Of a stretch of 64,000 nt of DNA, positions 1 through 8,102 are shown piece by piece. Every line of letters starts with the position of its first letter. The first letter of the stretch is position 1. A program made the translations under genes and the position numbers. The notes beneath the pieces were generated by a model. The model was not told the DNA's origin. It ran no database searches and saw nothing but the letters and a program-made list of their open reading frames with translations. This DNA is from Bacteroidaceae bacterium (lineage in GTDB: Bacteria; Bacteroidota; Bacteroidia; Bacteroidales; Bacteroidaceae), in NCBI GenBank assembly GCA_024398435.1, contig JAKSJD010000002.1:124001-188000 (forward strand), written 5' to 3'.

Positions 1-1
1 A

Positions 2-811
2 ATCAAGGGCGAAATCAACCGTCAGAGCCGCAACAAGCCATCCGACCTCAAGGCCATATACATACGCAATAATGACGGCCATATGGTGCAGATGGACAAT
101 CTAGTCACCCTCAGCGATGGCATCGCGCCTCCACGCCTCTATCGCTACAATCGTTTTGTGTCGGCCACCATCTCAGCAAGTTTGGCCGACGGAAAAACCA
201 TCGGTGAAGGTCTCGACGAGATGGACAAGATAGCGAAGGAAACCCTCGACGACACCTTCCGCACAGCACTCTCAGGCGACTCGAAAGAGTTTCGCGAGAG
301 TTCGTCGAGCCTCATGTTTGCATTCATCCTGGCCATCGTGCTCATCTATCTCATCCTAGCCGCCCAGTTCGAGAGCTTCAAGGATCCAGCCATCATCATG
401 CTCACCGTACCGCTCGCCGTAGCCGGAGCATTGGTATTCATGGCTTTAGGCGGCATCACGATGAATATCTTCAGTCAGATTGGCATCATCATGCTCATAG
501 GCCTCGTGGCCAAGAATGGAATCCTCATCGTGGAATTCGCCAATCAGAAACAGGAAGCCGGCATCGGCAAGATGGAAGCCATCCGCGAAGCATCTCTCCA
601 GCGTCTGCGTCCAATCCTCATGACCAGTGCATCCACCGTTCTGGGACTTATCCCATTGGCATTTGCCACAGGCGAAGGCAGCAATCAGCGCATAGCCATG
701 GGCGTAGCCGTCGTAGGCGGAATGATTGTCTCCACGTTTATGACCATGTTTGTCGTGCCTGCAATATATAGTTATGTATCCACCGACCGCAAAAACCGCA
801 AAAACGAATGA
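2..811 (+). CDS. RND efflux transporter (HAE1/AcrB family), C-terminal part
   Basis: The frame is open from the first bases of the window, so this is the 3' part (about 270 codons) of a gene that starts upstream. It carries the end of the periplasmic porter domain and then the last group of membrane helices of an AcrB/MexB-like inner-membrane proton/drug antiporter. Typical RND features are the run FILAIVLIYLILAAQFES, the GLVAKNGILIVEFANQ segment and the RLRPILMTSAST segment before the last two helices. It overlaps the next gene by four bases (ATGA), so the pump and the TolC-like outer-membrane channel are translationally coupled; a membrane-fusion protein is expected further upstream. The substrate cannot be told from this fragment. 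Confidence 0.93.
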   Translation: MKGEINRQSRNKPSDLKAIYIRNNDGHMVQMDNLVTLSDGIAPPRLYRYNRFVSATISASLADGKTIGEGLDEMDKIAKETLDDTFRTALSGDSKEFRESSSSLMFAFILAIVLIYLILAAQFESFKDPAIIMLTVPLAVAGALVFMALGGITMNIFSQIGIIMLIGLVAKNGILIVEFANQKQEAGIGKMEAIREASLQRLRPILMTSASTVLGLIPLAFATGEGSNQRIAMGVAVVGGMIVSTFMTMFVVPAIYSYVSTDRKNRKNE

Positions 812-2121
812 AACGAACAGTCATACTTTCCCTTTTAGGATTAGCCACCACATGGGTGCCAGTGTCGGCACAATCGCTGAAGGAATGCATCGAAACAGCA
901 CTCGAAAACAACTATGAGATGCGTCTTGTGCGCAACGAAGAAGAGATTGCCCACAACAATGCCACATGGGCCAATGCCGGCGCACTGCCTACAGTTGATG
1001 CCACAGCCACATACCGTCCGTCGGTCACCACGTTTGAACGCACCACTCCACGCTCTGGTGCGGCAGTCACGGAACATGGCGGTTTCGACAACGCCCTCTC
1101 GGCTGGAGTCGCACTCAATTGGACACTCTTCGACGGATTCAAGATTCAAACCACCCACCGTCAGCTCCTCCTGCTCGAAAAGCAAAGCGAGATATCCACA
1201 CGCATGGCAGTCGAAGACCTTGTGGCCGACATCGCATCCGAATACTACAACTGCGTGCAGCAACAGATTCGCCTCTCCAACTACCTCTCCACGATGGAGC
1301 TTTCGCGCGAACAACTGCGAATAGCACAGCTCAACTACGATATCGGACGATTCTCCGGACTCGACTATCAGTTGGCACGTTCCGATTTCCATAACGACAG
1401 TTCCGCGTTTGTACGCCAAACCGAAGCAGTGGCAAAGAGCCAGATACGCCTCAACCAACTGATGGCAAATGCCGACCTCAACCATCCACTCCTTATTCCA
1501 GATACCGATATCGTCGTGCGTACCGACCTTCTCCTGCCAACACTTTTGGAACACACTCTCCAGAGCAACAGCAGCCTTCTCTATGCCCAGCAAAACTCAC
1601 AGATGGCCGAACTTGACTACAAGAAAATTCTCTCACGCTACTATCCTTATCTGAAACTCAGCGGACAGTACGGCTACGATGCCAATTTCTATGGCCGAGG
1701 AGCCACACGCGACCGCAGCAGCCTTGCTTTCAGCGGAGGAATCACCGTAGGGTTCAACCTCTTCGATGCTAATCGTAAGCGAGAGCGCAAGAATGCCCAA
1801 CTGACAATCCGCAATCAGGAGATACTCCTCCAGCAGCTCCGTCTCGACCTTCAAGCCGAGCTCACTACATGTTATCAAGCCTACCGTACCAATATAGAAC
1901 TGCTCTCGCTTCAGCGCGAAAACCTTAAAATCGCACAGCGAAACTACGACAGCGCACTCCAGCGATATAAACTCGGTGACCTCTCTGGACTCGACCTCCG
2001 CCAAGTGCAGCAAAACCTACAGACAGCCGAGGAACAAGTGCTACAAGCCGAATACGAAGCCAAGATCAGCGAAATCACCCTTCTCCTCATCAGTGGCGAC
2101 ATCGCCCACTATCTCAGCTGA
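808..2121 (+). CDS. TolC-family outer membrane efflux protein
   Basis: This 437-residue protein has a signal peptide ending in VSAQ (about residue 22) and two repeats of the outer-membrane efflux protein family. The repeats are rich in Gln/Leu/Ala helices with the usual L-N-W-T-L-F-D-G-F and V-G-F-N-L-F-D turns that begin the beta-strand pairs. It should form the trimeric outer-membrane duct for the RND pump just upstream, whose stop codon overlaps its start as ATGA. The length is normal for the family. Confidence 0.93.
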   Translation: MKRTVILSLLGLATTWVPVSAQSLKECIETALENNYEMRLVRNEEEIAHNNATWANAGALPTVDATATYRPSVTTFERTTPRSGAAVTEHGGFDNALSAGVALNWTLFDGFKIQTTHRQLLLLEKQSEISTRMAVEDLVADIASEYYNCVQQQIRLSNYLSTMELSREQLRIAQLNYDIGRFSGLDYQLARSDFHNDSSAFVRQTEAVAKSQIRLNQLMANADLNHPLLIPDTDIVVRTDLLLPTLLEHTLQSNSSLLYAQQNSQMAELDYKKILSRYYPYLKLSGQYGYDANFYGRGATRDRSSLAFSGGITVGFNLFDANRKRERKNAQLTIRNQEILLQQLRLDLQAELTTCYQAYRTNIELLSLQRENLKIAQRNYDSALQRYKLGDLSGLDLRQVQQNLQTAEEQVLQAEYEAKISEITLLLISGDIAHYLS

Positions 2122-2128
2122 TGGTTTG

Positions 2129-2183
2129 TTACAAGTTCAAGGTTCAAAGTAATCATTTCATCATTAATCATTTAATCATAAAT
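2129..2183 (+). repeat. Short-period (about 7 bp) intergenic repeat array
   Basis: Right after the TolC stop codon lie tandem variants of GTTCAAG/GTTCAAA followed by TTCATCA/TTAATCA, spaced about 7 bp. The sequence is not coding. It belongs to the family of degenerate heptamer-period tracts found after many genes in this window. Confidence 0.6.
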
Positions 2184-2187
2184 CTGT

Positions 2188-3309
2188 ATGAATAAGTTTA
2201 CAATCTTTTCAGTTTGCTTCCTGATGTGCTGCGGTGCATGGGCACAAGAACTTAACAATTTCAATCGTGGCGGGCGCCAGCGTGTAGTGTCGCCAGAAGT
2301 GAAGGAAGGAAAAATGACTTTCCGTCTGAATGCCAATCGTGCCTCTCAAGTGATGCTTCAAGGCAACTGGATGGAGAGCCGTGGAATCCCTATGACGAAA
2401 GGTGAGAACGGAATATGGGAAATCACCGTTGATGCCCCTGAACCTGAAATTTATACTTACAATTTCGTAGTGGACGGTGTGTCAGTCAACGACCCACAGA
2501 ATTTCATGGTACAACGTGACGGTACGCGCTATCTGAATATGGTGCTTGTACCGGGTGAGAGAAGTGAAAACTATAGTGAAGCCAACCAAAGAGGTACGGT
2601 CAGCTATATGTGGTATGATAGCAAGATTCTCGGAATCAACCGTCGTCTGACTGTCTATACTCCTTACGGATATGAAACCAGCAAACAAGATTATCCAGTG
2701 CTATACTTGCTCCATGGTGCCGGTGGCGATGAGGAGGCATGGGTATCGATGGGTCGTGCAGCGCAGATTCTCGATAACCTTATCGAAAAAGGACTTGCAA
2801 AACCTATGATTGTAGTAATGCCAAACGGCAATCCAGGTCAGCAAGCAGCACAACCATTAGGATTGAAGGAAAAGCAACAAGACCGTCGTGCTCCAGGTAT
2901 GCAAGATGCTTATGTGAAGAGCCTTTGTGGTGAAATCGTGCCTTTCATCGAAAAGAATTTCAGAGTCATCGCAAAACCTGAATCACGTGCCATTGCCGGT
3001 TTGTCAATGGGTGGAGGCCATACTATCACAGCCACTAATCTCTACCCTGAGATGTTCGACTGGATTTGTCCGCTCTCAGCTGCTGGTAATTCTACTCCAG
3101 AACAAATCAAGACTTTGAAGCAGGCAGGAGTAAAACTTTATTTCCTTTGCTGTGGAACGAGCGACTTCCTTTGGAACAATTCAGTGACACTCGACAAGAC
3201 CATGACTGATTGCGGTTTGGAACACACTTTCTTTAAGTCGGACGGTGGTCATGTATGGGCAAACTGGCGTCTGTACCTGAACACTTTCGCACAGAAGTTG
3301 TTTAAATAA
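2188..3309 (+). CDS. Secreted CE1-like esterase with N-terminal E-set/CBM48-like domain
   Basis: The 373-residue precursor has a signal peptide (cleavage near AWAQ, residue 20). Residues about 35-110 form an early-set (CBM48-like) beta domain containing LQGNWME and YTYNFVVDG. The rest is an alpha/beta-hydrolase of the esterase D / feruloyl esterase type (CE1). The nucleophile is Ser273 in GLSMGGG, with probable Asp326 (GTSDFLW) and His355 (GGHVWANW) completing the triad. Such enzymes remove acetyl or feruloyl groups from xylan side chains, which fits the arabinoxylan enzymes elsewhere in the window. The true acyl group is an inference. It stands alone, and a hairpin follows the gene. Confidence 0.88.
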   Translation: MNKFTIFSVCFLMCCGAWAQELNNFNRGGRQRVVSPEVKEGKMTFRLNANRASQVMLQGNWMESRGIPMTKGENGIWEITVDAPEPEIYTYNFVVDGVSVNDPQNFMVQRDGTRYLNMVLVPGERSENYSEANQRGTVSYMWYDSKILGINRRLTVYTPYGYETSKQDYPVLYLLHGAGGDEEAWVSMGRAAQILDNLIEKGLAKPMIVVMPNGNPGQQAAQPLGLKEKQQDRRAPGMQDAYVKSLCGEIVPFIEKNFRVIAKPESRAIAGLSMGGGHTITATNLYPEMFDWICPLSAAGNSTPEQIKTLKQAGVKLYFLCCGTSDFLWNNSVTLDKTMTDCGLEHTFFKSDGGHVWANWRLYLNTFAQKLFK

Positions 3310-3334
3310 AGACAATCATATAAATATAGAATGG

Positions 3335-3365
3335 CCCTCGATGTGAATCTGTTACACATCGAGGG
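3335..3365. terminator. Hairpin between convergent esterase and xpt genes
   Basis: A perfect 11-bp inverted repeat (CCCTCGATGTG and its complement) with a 9-base loop sits between two converging genes. It can act in both directions. Confidence 0.75.
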
Positions 3366-3404
3366 TCATTTAGTATAGTGCATCACAGAAGTATTGGTTT
3401 GCAA

Positions 3405-3980
3405 TTATCGGAAAGTGATGGTTTGAGTGGTGGGATCCATTGATTGGATGACTGCAACGGAATGGAGACGATAGCCATCGGCACGAAGACGCTCACCCGT
3501 GTGGTGCATTCCTTTCTCTACGGCGATTCCTATGCCTGCCACTTCTGCCCCTGCCTGATGTACTATATCAATCAATGCACGGGTGGCTTCGCCATCTGCA
3601 AGGAAATCATCAACTATCAGAACTTTATCGCTGCTATTGATGTAGGGACGGGAGACATAAACGTTATTGGTGGTTTTGTGAGTAAACGAATATGCACGGG
3701 AGATATACTGATCATCAGTGCTGTTGACAGTTTGACTCTTCTTTGCAAACACCATCGGTACAGAATAGAGTTCGGCCAATATAGTGGCAATCGGTATGCC
3801 ACTGGATTCGATGGTGAGTATTTTCGTCACTTTCACATTTTCGAAATGGTTCTTTATATCTTCGGCTATTTTACGGATGATTCTAACATCGACTTGATGG
3901 TTGAGGAAATTGTCGATTTTCATCACATTGCCTTCAAACACTTGTCCTTCGGCTTTTATTTTCTCTTCAAGGAAATTCAT
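3405..3980 (-). CDS. xpt: Xanthine phosphoribosyltransferase
   Basis: This 191-residue protein is the normal length for Xpt, which converts xanthine and PRPP to XMP in purine salvage in the cytoplasm. The PRPP-binding loop VLIVDDFLADGEATRAL lies at about residues 119-135. The N-terminal segment (MNFLEEKIKAEG) and the end (MDPTTQTITFR) are typical of Gram-positive and Bacteroidetes Xpt. The neighbour on the same strand is a TSUP permease 14 bp upstream; a functional tie between the two is not evident. Confidence 0.93.
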   Translation of the reverse strand: MNFLEEKIKAEGQVFEGNVMKIDNFLNHQVDVRIIRKIAEDIKNHFENVKVTKILTIESSGIPIATILAELYSVPMVFAKKSQTVNSTDDQYISRAYSFTHKTTNNVYVSRPYINSSDKVLIVDDFLADGEATRALIDIVHQAGAEVAGIGIAVEKGMHHTGERLRADGYRLHSVAVIQSMDPTTQTITFR

Positions 3981-3994
3981 TTTTTAATGGATAA

Positions 3995-4738
3995 TTAGAA
4001 GAACATGAGAATTACTGATATTATCGTTACGATTTGAATGAACCGCCGAAATGCTTTCTCTGGAAATTGCTTTATCAACCAGATACCAAGCACAGCTCCT
4101 ATGCCTATCACTGGAATCATTGTGAGATTCAAAGTGAATGTGTGCCAACTGATATTGTTCCAAACAAAGATTTGCAATGGTACTTTGAGAAGATTGACTA
4201 CCAAGAAAAACCATGCATTGATGCCAATGTATTCCATCTTTTCCTTTCGCATCGAAAGTAGATAAACCGACATTACCGGTCCGGCTGCATTGCCAATCAT
4301 TGTGGTGAAACCACCTAAAAGTCCGAAGATGGCAGAATACCACAAACGGTTCATCCAACGATTTTCCTTTCCATAGATTTCGCTCCAAATCATTACCGCC
4401 AATGCTAATGCCAATGTCCAAGCCATAAGGAGACGAAACTCGCCAGTCGGAATCAAACTATCTACAAATATGGCTACAAAGAATCCCAAAATGGCTGTAG
4501 GGAGAAGTCGGGCAACGAGTTTCCAATCGGCTATTCGCTTATAGTAGGCAACTGCAATGATATCGGCCATGCAAAGCATTGGTAAAATGATTCCTGTGGA
4601 TTCCTTGGCTCCAAAGGCCATTGCCATATAAGGCACAACAAGAAGCATTATGCCTTGCACTCCCGTCTTCGACATTCCTATACTTAACGCCGTAAGGGAA
4701 ATTACTATCCATTGGAATAGATTTAGGGTTTCCATCAT
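3995..4738 (-). CDS. TSUP/TauE-SafE family membrane permease
   Basis: This integral membrane protein of about 247 residues has around eight hydrophobic helices. Its glycine-rich repeats (ALSIGMSKTGVQG near the start and GLLGGFTTMIGNAAGPVM in the middle) are typical of the sulfite/organosulfonate exporter TSUP family. The longest reading begins at 4792, but that would overlap the upstream UvrA-like gene by 34 bp. I prefer the Met at 4738 (MMETLNLFQW), where the first helix starts. The substrate is unknown; family members move sulfite, sulfoacetate or other anions. Confidence 0.86.
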   Translation of the reverse strand: MMETLNLFQWIVISLTALSIGMSKTGVQGIMLLVVPYMAMAFGAKESTGIILPMLCMADIIAVAYYKRIADWKLVARLLPTAILGFFVAIFVDSLIPTGEFRLLMAWTLALALAVMIWSEIYGKENRWMNRLWYSAIFGLLGGFTTMIGNAAGPVMSVYLLSMRKEKMEYIGINAWFFLVVNLLKVPLQIFVWNNISWHTFTLNLTMIPVIGIGAVLGIWLIKQFPEKAFRRFIQIVTIISVILMFF

Positions 4739-4758
4739 CCTACCATTATGATGTGAGT

Positions 4759-7002
4759 TTATAGATATTTTGCAGTAATTGAAGCCGGACATTTGAGGAT
4801 TTCGGCTGGTGTACCTGTAAAGATGATTCGACCGCCTTCTTCGCCAGCTCCCGGTCCTAACTCAATGATATGGTCGGCACTGCGGATGACAGCCGTGTTG
4901 TGTTCAACTACATATACCGAGTTGCCTTCACTGACCATCCGATGGAAAAGGTCGATGAGTGGACGGATGTCCTTCCAATGAAGTCCGTCGGTTGGTTCGT
5001 CGATTATATACAACTTGCCTTTCTTGCCAAGACTCGATGCCAACTTCATTCGGCTGAGTTCGCCTCCAGAAAGGGTGGAAAGCGACTGATTGAGATGAAG
5101 ATAATGAAGACCTACATCAAGCAGTGGTCGCAACTTATCTGCAATTGTTGTTCCTTCAAACATCTCTACTGCCTGTTCGACGGACAAATCCATCACTTGA
5201 GCTATGTTGAGGCCTTCGTAGGAGTATTGTAATGCCTCTGGGGAATAACGAAGACCATGGCATGCCTCGCACTGGGTTTCGATGTTGTCCATGAATGCCA
5301 TCTCGGAAACGATGACTCCCTTACCTCCGCAGACAGGGCATCCGCCCTTGCCATTGAAGGAGAACTGATCGGCTTTCACCTTGTTCTTCTTTGCAAAAAG
5401 GCGGCGGATATCATCGGATGCATCCATATAGGTGGCAGGTGTGGAACGAAGACTCACACCTATATTCTTTTGACTGATATATACTGCTTCTTCTCCCGAT
5501 TCCTCATAGTTTCGGCGGAACACTTCCATAAGGCTGCTCTTGCCAGAACCAGCTACTCCGCATACCACTACAAACTGTCCGAGTGGCATCTGGAGATTGA
5601 GGTTCTTTAGGTTGTGGAGATTGGCATTTGTAATTGATAGTGTGGAATTACCCTGAATCTGGTTCTTTGAACTTGGAACATGTAATCTTTCCTGGCGCAT
5701 CATTTCGGCTGTAGCAGTATCGGCTTTTAGGAGCTCATCATAACTACCCTCAAAGACTATCTCACCTCCAGCATTTCCAGGACCTGGGCCCATGTCGATG
5801 ATATGATCGGCTATGCGAATCATCTCACGATGGTGTTCAACGAGGATGACCGTGTTGCCTCGGTCGCGAAGTTCACGAACAGAATCAATCATCAGTTGGA
5901 TGTCATGATCGTGAAGGCCTACACTTGGTTCGTCGAGAATATAAAGCACATCGGAAAGGGATGCTCCCCTATACTTCGCTATCTTGCAACGTTGGGCCTC
6001 TCCTCCGGAAAGTGTACCAACAGGACGGTCAAGACTCAGATAACCAAGTCCGATCTCTTCCAAAGCACTTAATCGTTCACTAATTACTTCCTTCAAATCT
6101 GTTGCAAGAGGATCGGTAAGGCCCTTTACCCACTGATTGAGTCGACCCACAGGAAGTGCTTGCACTTCAGCTATGTTCAATCCTTCGATTCGGCATGAAA
6201 GTACCTTTTGGTTGAGGCGTGTACCTCCACATTCAGGACAAGTGCCCATCACGAGCATTGGATTGAGAACTGCACTGTGGAGGAGTCCTTCCTCACTGTT
6301 GATGATGCTTCGATACATTCGGGGAATCAGTCCTTCGTATTTGGCAGTTCGTGGCCAATTGGAAGGTGGATTCTTCAATCGAATCTGAGGCGAATGGAGG
6401 AAGAGGTCGAGTTCTTCGGGGGAATAATCCTTTATCTTCTTATCGAGGTCGAACAATCCGCTATGGGCATAGCGAATCCAACGCCAACCGCCTTTATGGA
6501 AGGCTATATAATGGATGGTGTCTTCATCGTTAAGACTCTTGTCGAAATCTACCAACTTGTGGATGTCGAGTTCGCGGATTTCACCCAAACCCGAACAACG
6601 GGGACAACTGCCTTGGGGATGATTGAACGAGAAGGTATCACTGTAGCCTACGAATGGCTTGCCTACTCGAGAGAAGAGTAGGCGAAGAAGGGGATTGATG
6701 TCGGTATAGGTGCCTACCGTGGAACGACTGTTGCTCGTCGGTTTGCGCTGGTCGATGACGATTGCCATCGGTAGCCCTTCGATGCTGTCCACATGGGGAC
6801 GACCATACTTGGGAAGGTATTGCTGAACAAACGTCGGAAAGGTGTCGTTCAGTTCTCTTCTCGACTTGGCTGCTATCGTATCGAGCACTAATGATGATTT
6901 ACCGGAGCCTGAAACCCCGGTAAATACTGTTATCTTATGTTTGGGTATCTCAAGCGAGATATCTTTCAGGTTGTTTTCCCTCGCTCCCTTGATGATAATC
7001 AT
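4759..7002 (-). CDS. Short UvrA-like ABC ATPase (excinuclease subunit A paralogue)
   Basis: This 747-residue protein has two ABC modules. The Walker A motifs are GVSGSGKSSLVLD near residue 30 and GVAGSGKSSLMEV near residue 485; the signatures are LSGGEAQRCKI and LSGGELSRMKL. Zinc-finger cysteine pairs are also present (CPRCSGLG, CPECGGTR, CPVCGGKG, CEACHGLR). It is about 200 residues shorter than housekeeping UvrA (near 940). It therefore resembles the UvrA2/DrrC-type paralogues thought to help against DNA-damaging drugs rather than canonical nucleotide excision repair. A separate full-length uvrA is expected elsewhere. The role is inferred from family only. Confidence 0.88.
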   Translation of the reverse strand: MIIIKGARENNLKDISLEIPKHKITVFTGVSGSGKSSLVLDTIAAKSRRELNDTFPTFVQQYLPKYGRPHVDSIEGLPMAIVIDQRKPTSNSRSTVGTYTDINPLLRLLFSRVGKPFVGYSDTFSFNHPQGSCPRCSGLGEIRELDIHKLVDFDKSLNDEDTIHYIAFHKGGWRWIRYAHSGLFDLDKKIKDYSPEELDLFLHSPQIRLKNPPSNWPRTAKYEGLIPRMYRSIINSEEGLLHSAVLNPMLVMGTCPECGGTRLNQKVLSCRIEGLNIAEVQALPVGRLNQWVKGLTDPLATDLKEVISERLSALEEIGLGYLSLDRPVGTLSGGEAQRCKIAKYRGASLSDVLYILDEPSVGLHDHDIQLMIDSVRELRDRGNTVILVEHHREMIRIADHIIDMGPGPGNAGGEIVFEGSYDELLKADTATAEMMRQERLHVPSSKNQIQGNSTLSITNANLHNLKNLNLQMPLGQFVVVCGVAGSGKSSLMEVFRRNYEESGEEAVYISQKNIGVSLRSTPATYMDASDDIRRLFAKKNKVKADQFSFNGKGGCPVCGGKGVIVSEMAFMDNIETQCEACHGLRYSPEALQYSYEGLNIAQVMDLSVEQAVEMFEGTTIADKLRPLLDVGLHYLHLNQSLSTLSGGELSRMKLASSLGKKGKLYIIDEPTDGLHWKDIRPLIDLFHRMVSEGNSVYVVEHNTAVIRSADHIIELGPGAGEEGGRIIFTGTPAEILKCPASITAKYL

Positions 7003-7018
7003 AATATGTACAAATTAT

Positions 7019-7056
7019 AAGATATCAGATATAAGATAGCAGTTATAAGATATGAG
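7019..7056. repeat. Heptamer-period repeat (AGATATC/AGATATA/AGTTATA units)
   Basis: About five 7-bp units read AGATATC, AGATATA, AGATAGC, AGTTATA, AGATATG. A related tract lies at 53438-53468. Confidence 0.6.
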
Positions 7057-7077
7057 TTTTTAACCCTTAACCCTTTA

Positions 7078-7121
7078 TCTCTACACTCTCCACTCTCCAC
7101 TCTCCACTCTACACTCTACAC
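7078..7121. repeat. Heptamer repeat TCTCCAC/TCTACAC, five or more units
   Basis: Tandem 7-bp units TCTCCAC (three) and TCTACAC (two) run directly up to and into the 3' end of the small gene at 7116. A second tract of the same units lies at 8060-8094, next to the 3' end of the aminopeptidase gene. Confidence 0.8.
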
Positions 7122-7610
7122 TTTCCCCAGATTGACCTTATAGTGGCGTTTACCGGCATCGGGATCTGTATCGCGCGAACCGTATTTGCCCATGAACACT
7201 CGGACATCGGTGTAGAACCCTTGCCCAAGGGTGGCACGCCCTGCATTCCAATCATATACGTCGCTCACAATCGTGTCGCCATCCTCGTTGACCTTCCATG
7301 AGAACTGCCCAAGGGTGTGCTCGAGTTGGCCGAGTGGTGTGGACAGACGACGGATGATGCTGCGGTGACCTCCTGCATAGGTGCCTTGGAAATCACGCCA
7401 GTCCTGTTCGGTCCACTGTCCGTTGCTGTCGCCCTTGAAGCGAATCATATCACGGAGCACCTCCTCTTGTGGGCGTGGCATATGGACTATGTCGCGACGG
7501 CGGATGAGTGTCAACTGGTCATCGTGTTTGTAGGTGCGGTACCATCGGTTGATTACTGCTACAATCAAATCGGCTACCATTGCCCCTACGGCATTGTTTG
7601 TTCCTATCAT
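7116..7610 (-). CDS. Small conserved-looking protein with a colicin-M-like D-x-Y-D motif
   Basis: The function of this 164-residue protein is not established. It has no clear signal peptide; residues about 8-20 are mildly hydrophobic (AVGAMVADLIVAVIN). The middle is charged, and the C-terminal third is a Gly/Asp-rich beta-like domain with LGQFSWKV, then DVYDWNAGRATLGQGFY. The D-x-Y-D-x4-R pattern recalls the catalytic motif of colicin-M-type lipid II phosphatases (Asp, Tyr, Asp, Arg), but I cannot show homology by eye. No immunity-like gene lies next to it. The codon pattern looks coding and differs from the repeats on either side. Confidence 0.6.
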   Translation of the reverse strand: MIGTNNAVGAMVADLIVAVINRWYRTYKHDDQLTLIRRRDIVHMPRPQEEVLRDMIRFKGDSNGQWTEQDWRDFQGTYAGGHRSIIRRLSTPLGQLEHTLGQFSWKVNEDGDTIVSDVYDWNAGRATLGQGFYTDVRVFMGKYGSRDTDPDAGKRHYKVNLGKV

Positions 7611-8102
7611 GTTATTTACTATTTTACTATGGTAGTTATATACTTAATGACACTAACTCGTCGACTATGATTTTTTCTCTCCACAAATTATCATAAATTA
7701 TTCGATTGCCAGCCCAGAGTCTTCTGCTCATTCCCATTTCCTTCCAAGCAAGCTTGCAGATAAATGGTCAGAGCAAATCCTTAAAGTCTTGTGCCAAGCC
7801 TTTCGTTTGGCTGACAATATTTAACGTTAATTACCATCCGGATGGATTTGTTTTAATTTACGAATAATTTTGAGCGTGAGGCCGATTAGGCCGACTTGGA
7901 AGATGGGGAGCCTTCTGATGAGAACTTGTTCACAAAAAGAAGGAGTCACATCTTACAAAGGAAGCGAAGCGATACGCTCAAATCGATAATTAGCGGAGAG
8001 AGAAAAACTGTAGTGTCATTATGTAAGTCATTGCCTTTACTATTTACTATTTACTATTCTCTACACTATCCACTCTACACTCTACACTCTCCACTTAAAA
8101 CG
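7611..8102. other. 492-bp intergenic stretch without a clear gene
   Basis: No convincing gene is present. The 5' half is plain mixed sequence. Around 7877-7995 there is a short coding-like remnant on the plus strand (LEDGEPSDENLFTKRRS), interrupted by a stop just upstream, possibly decayed gene debris. From 8034 onward the sequence is heptamer repeats (TTTACTA, then TCTACAC/TCTCCAC) up to the end of the aminopeptidase gene. Confidence 0.5.
8034..8094. repeat. Heptamer repeats TTTACTA then TCTACAC/TCTCCAC
   Basis: Two heptamer tracts are joined. About three TTTACTA units are followed by TCTACAC, TATCCAC, TCTACAC, TCTACAC, TCTCCAC. They end just before the aminopeptidase stop codon and match the unit type at 7078-7121. 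Confidence 0.8.

Noticed and set aside
3310-3404. Purine riboswitch near xpt
   Set aside because: The hairpin lies downstream of xpt between converging genes and lacks the three-way junction; it is a terminator.
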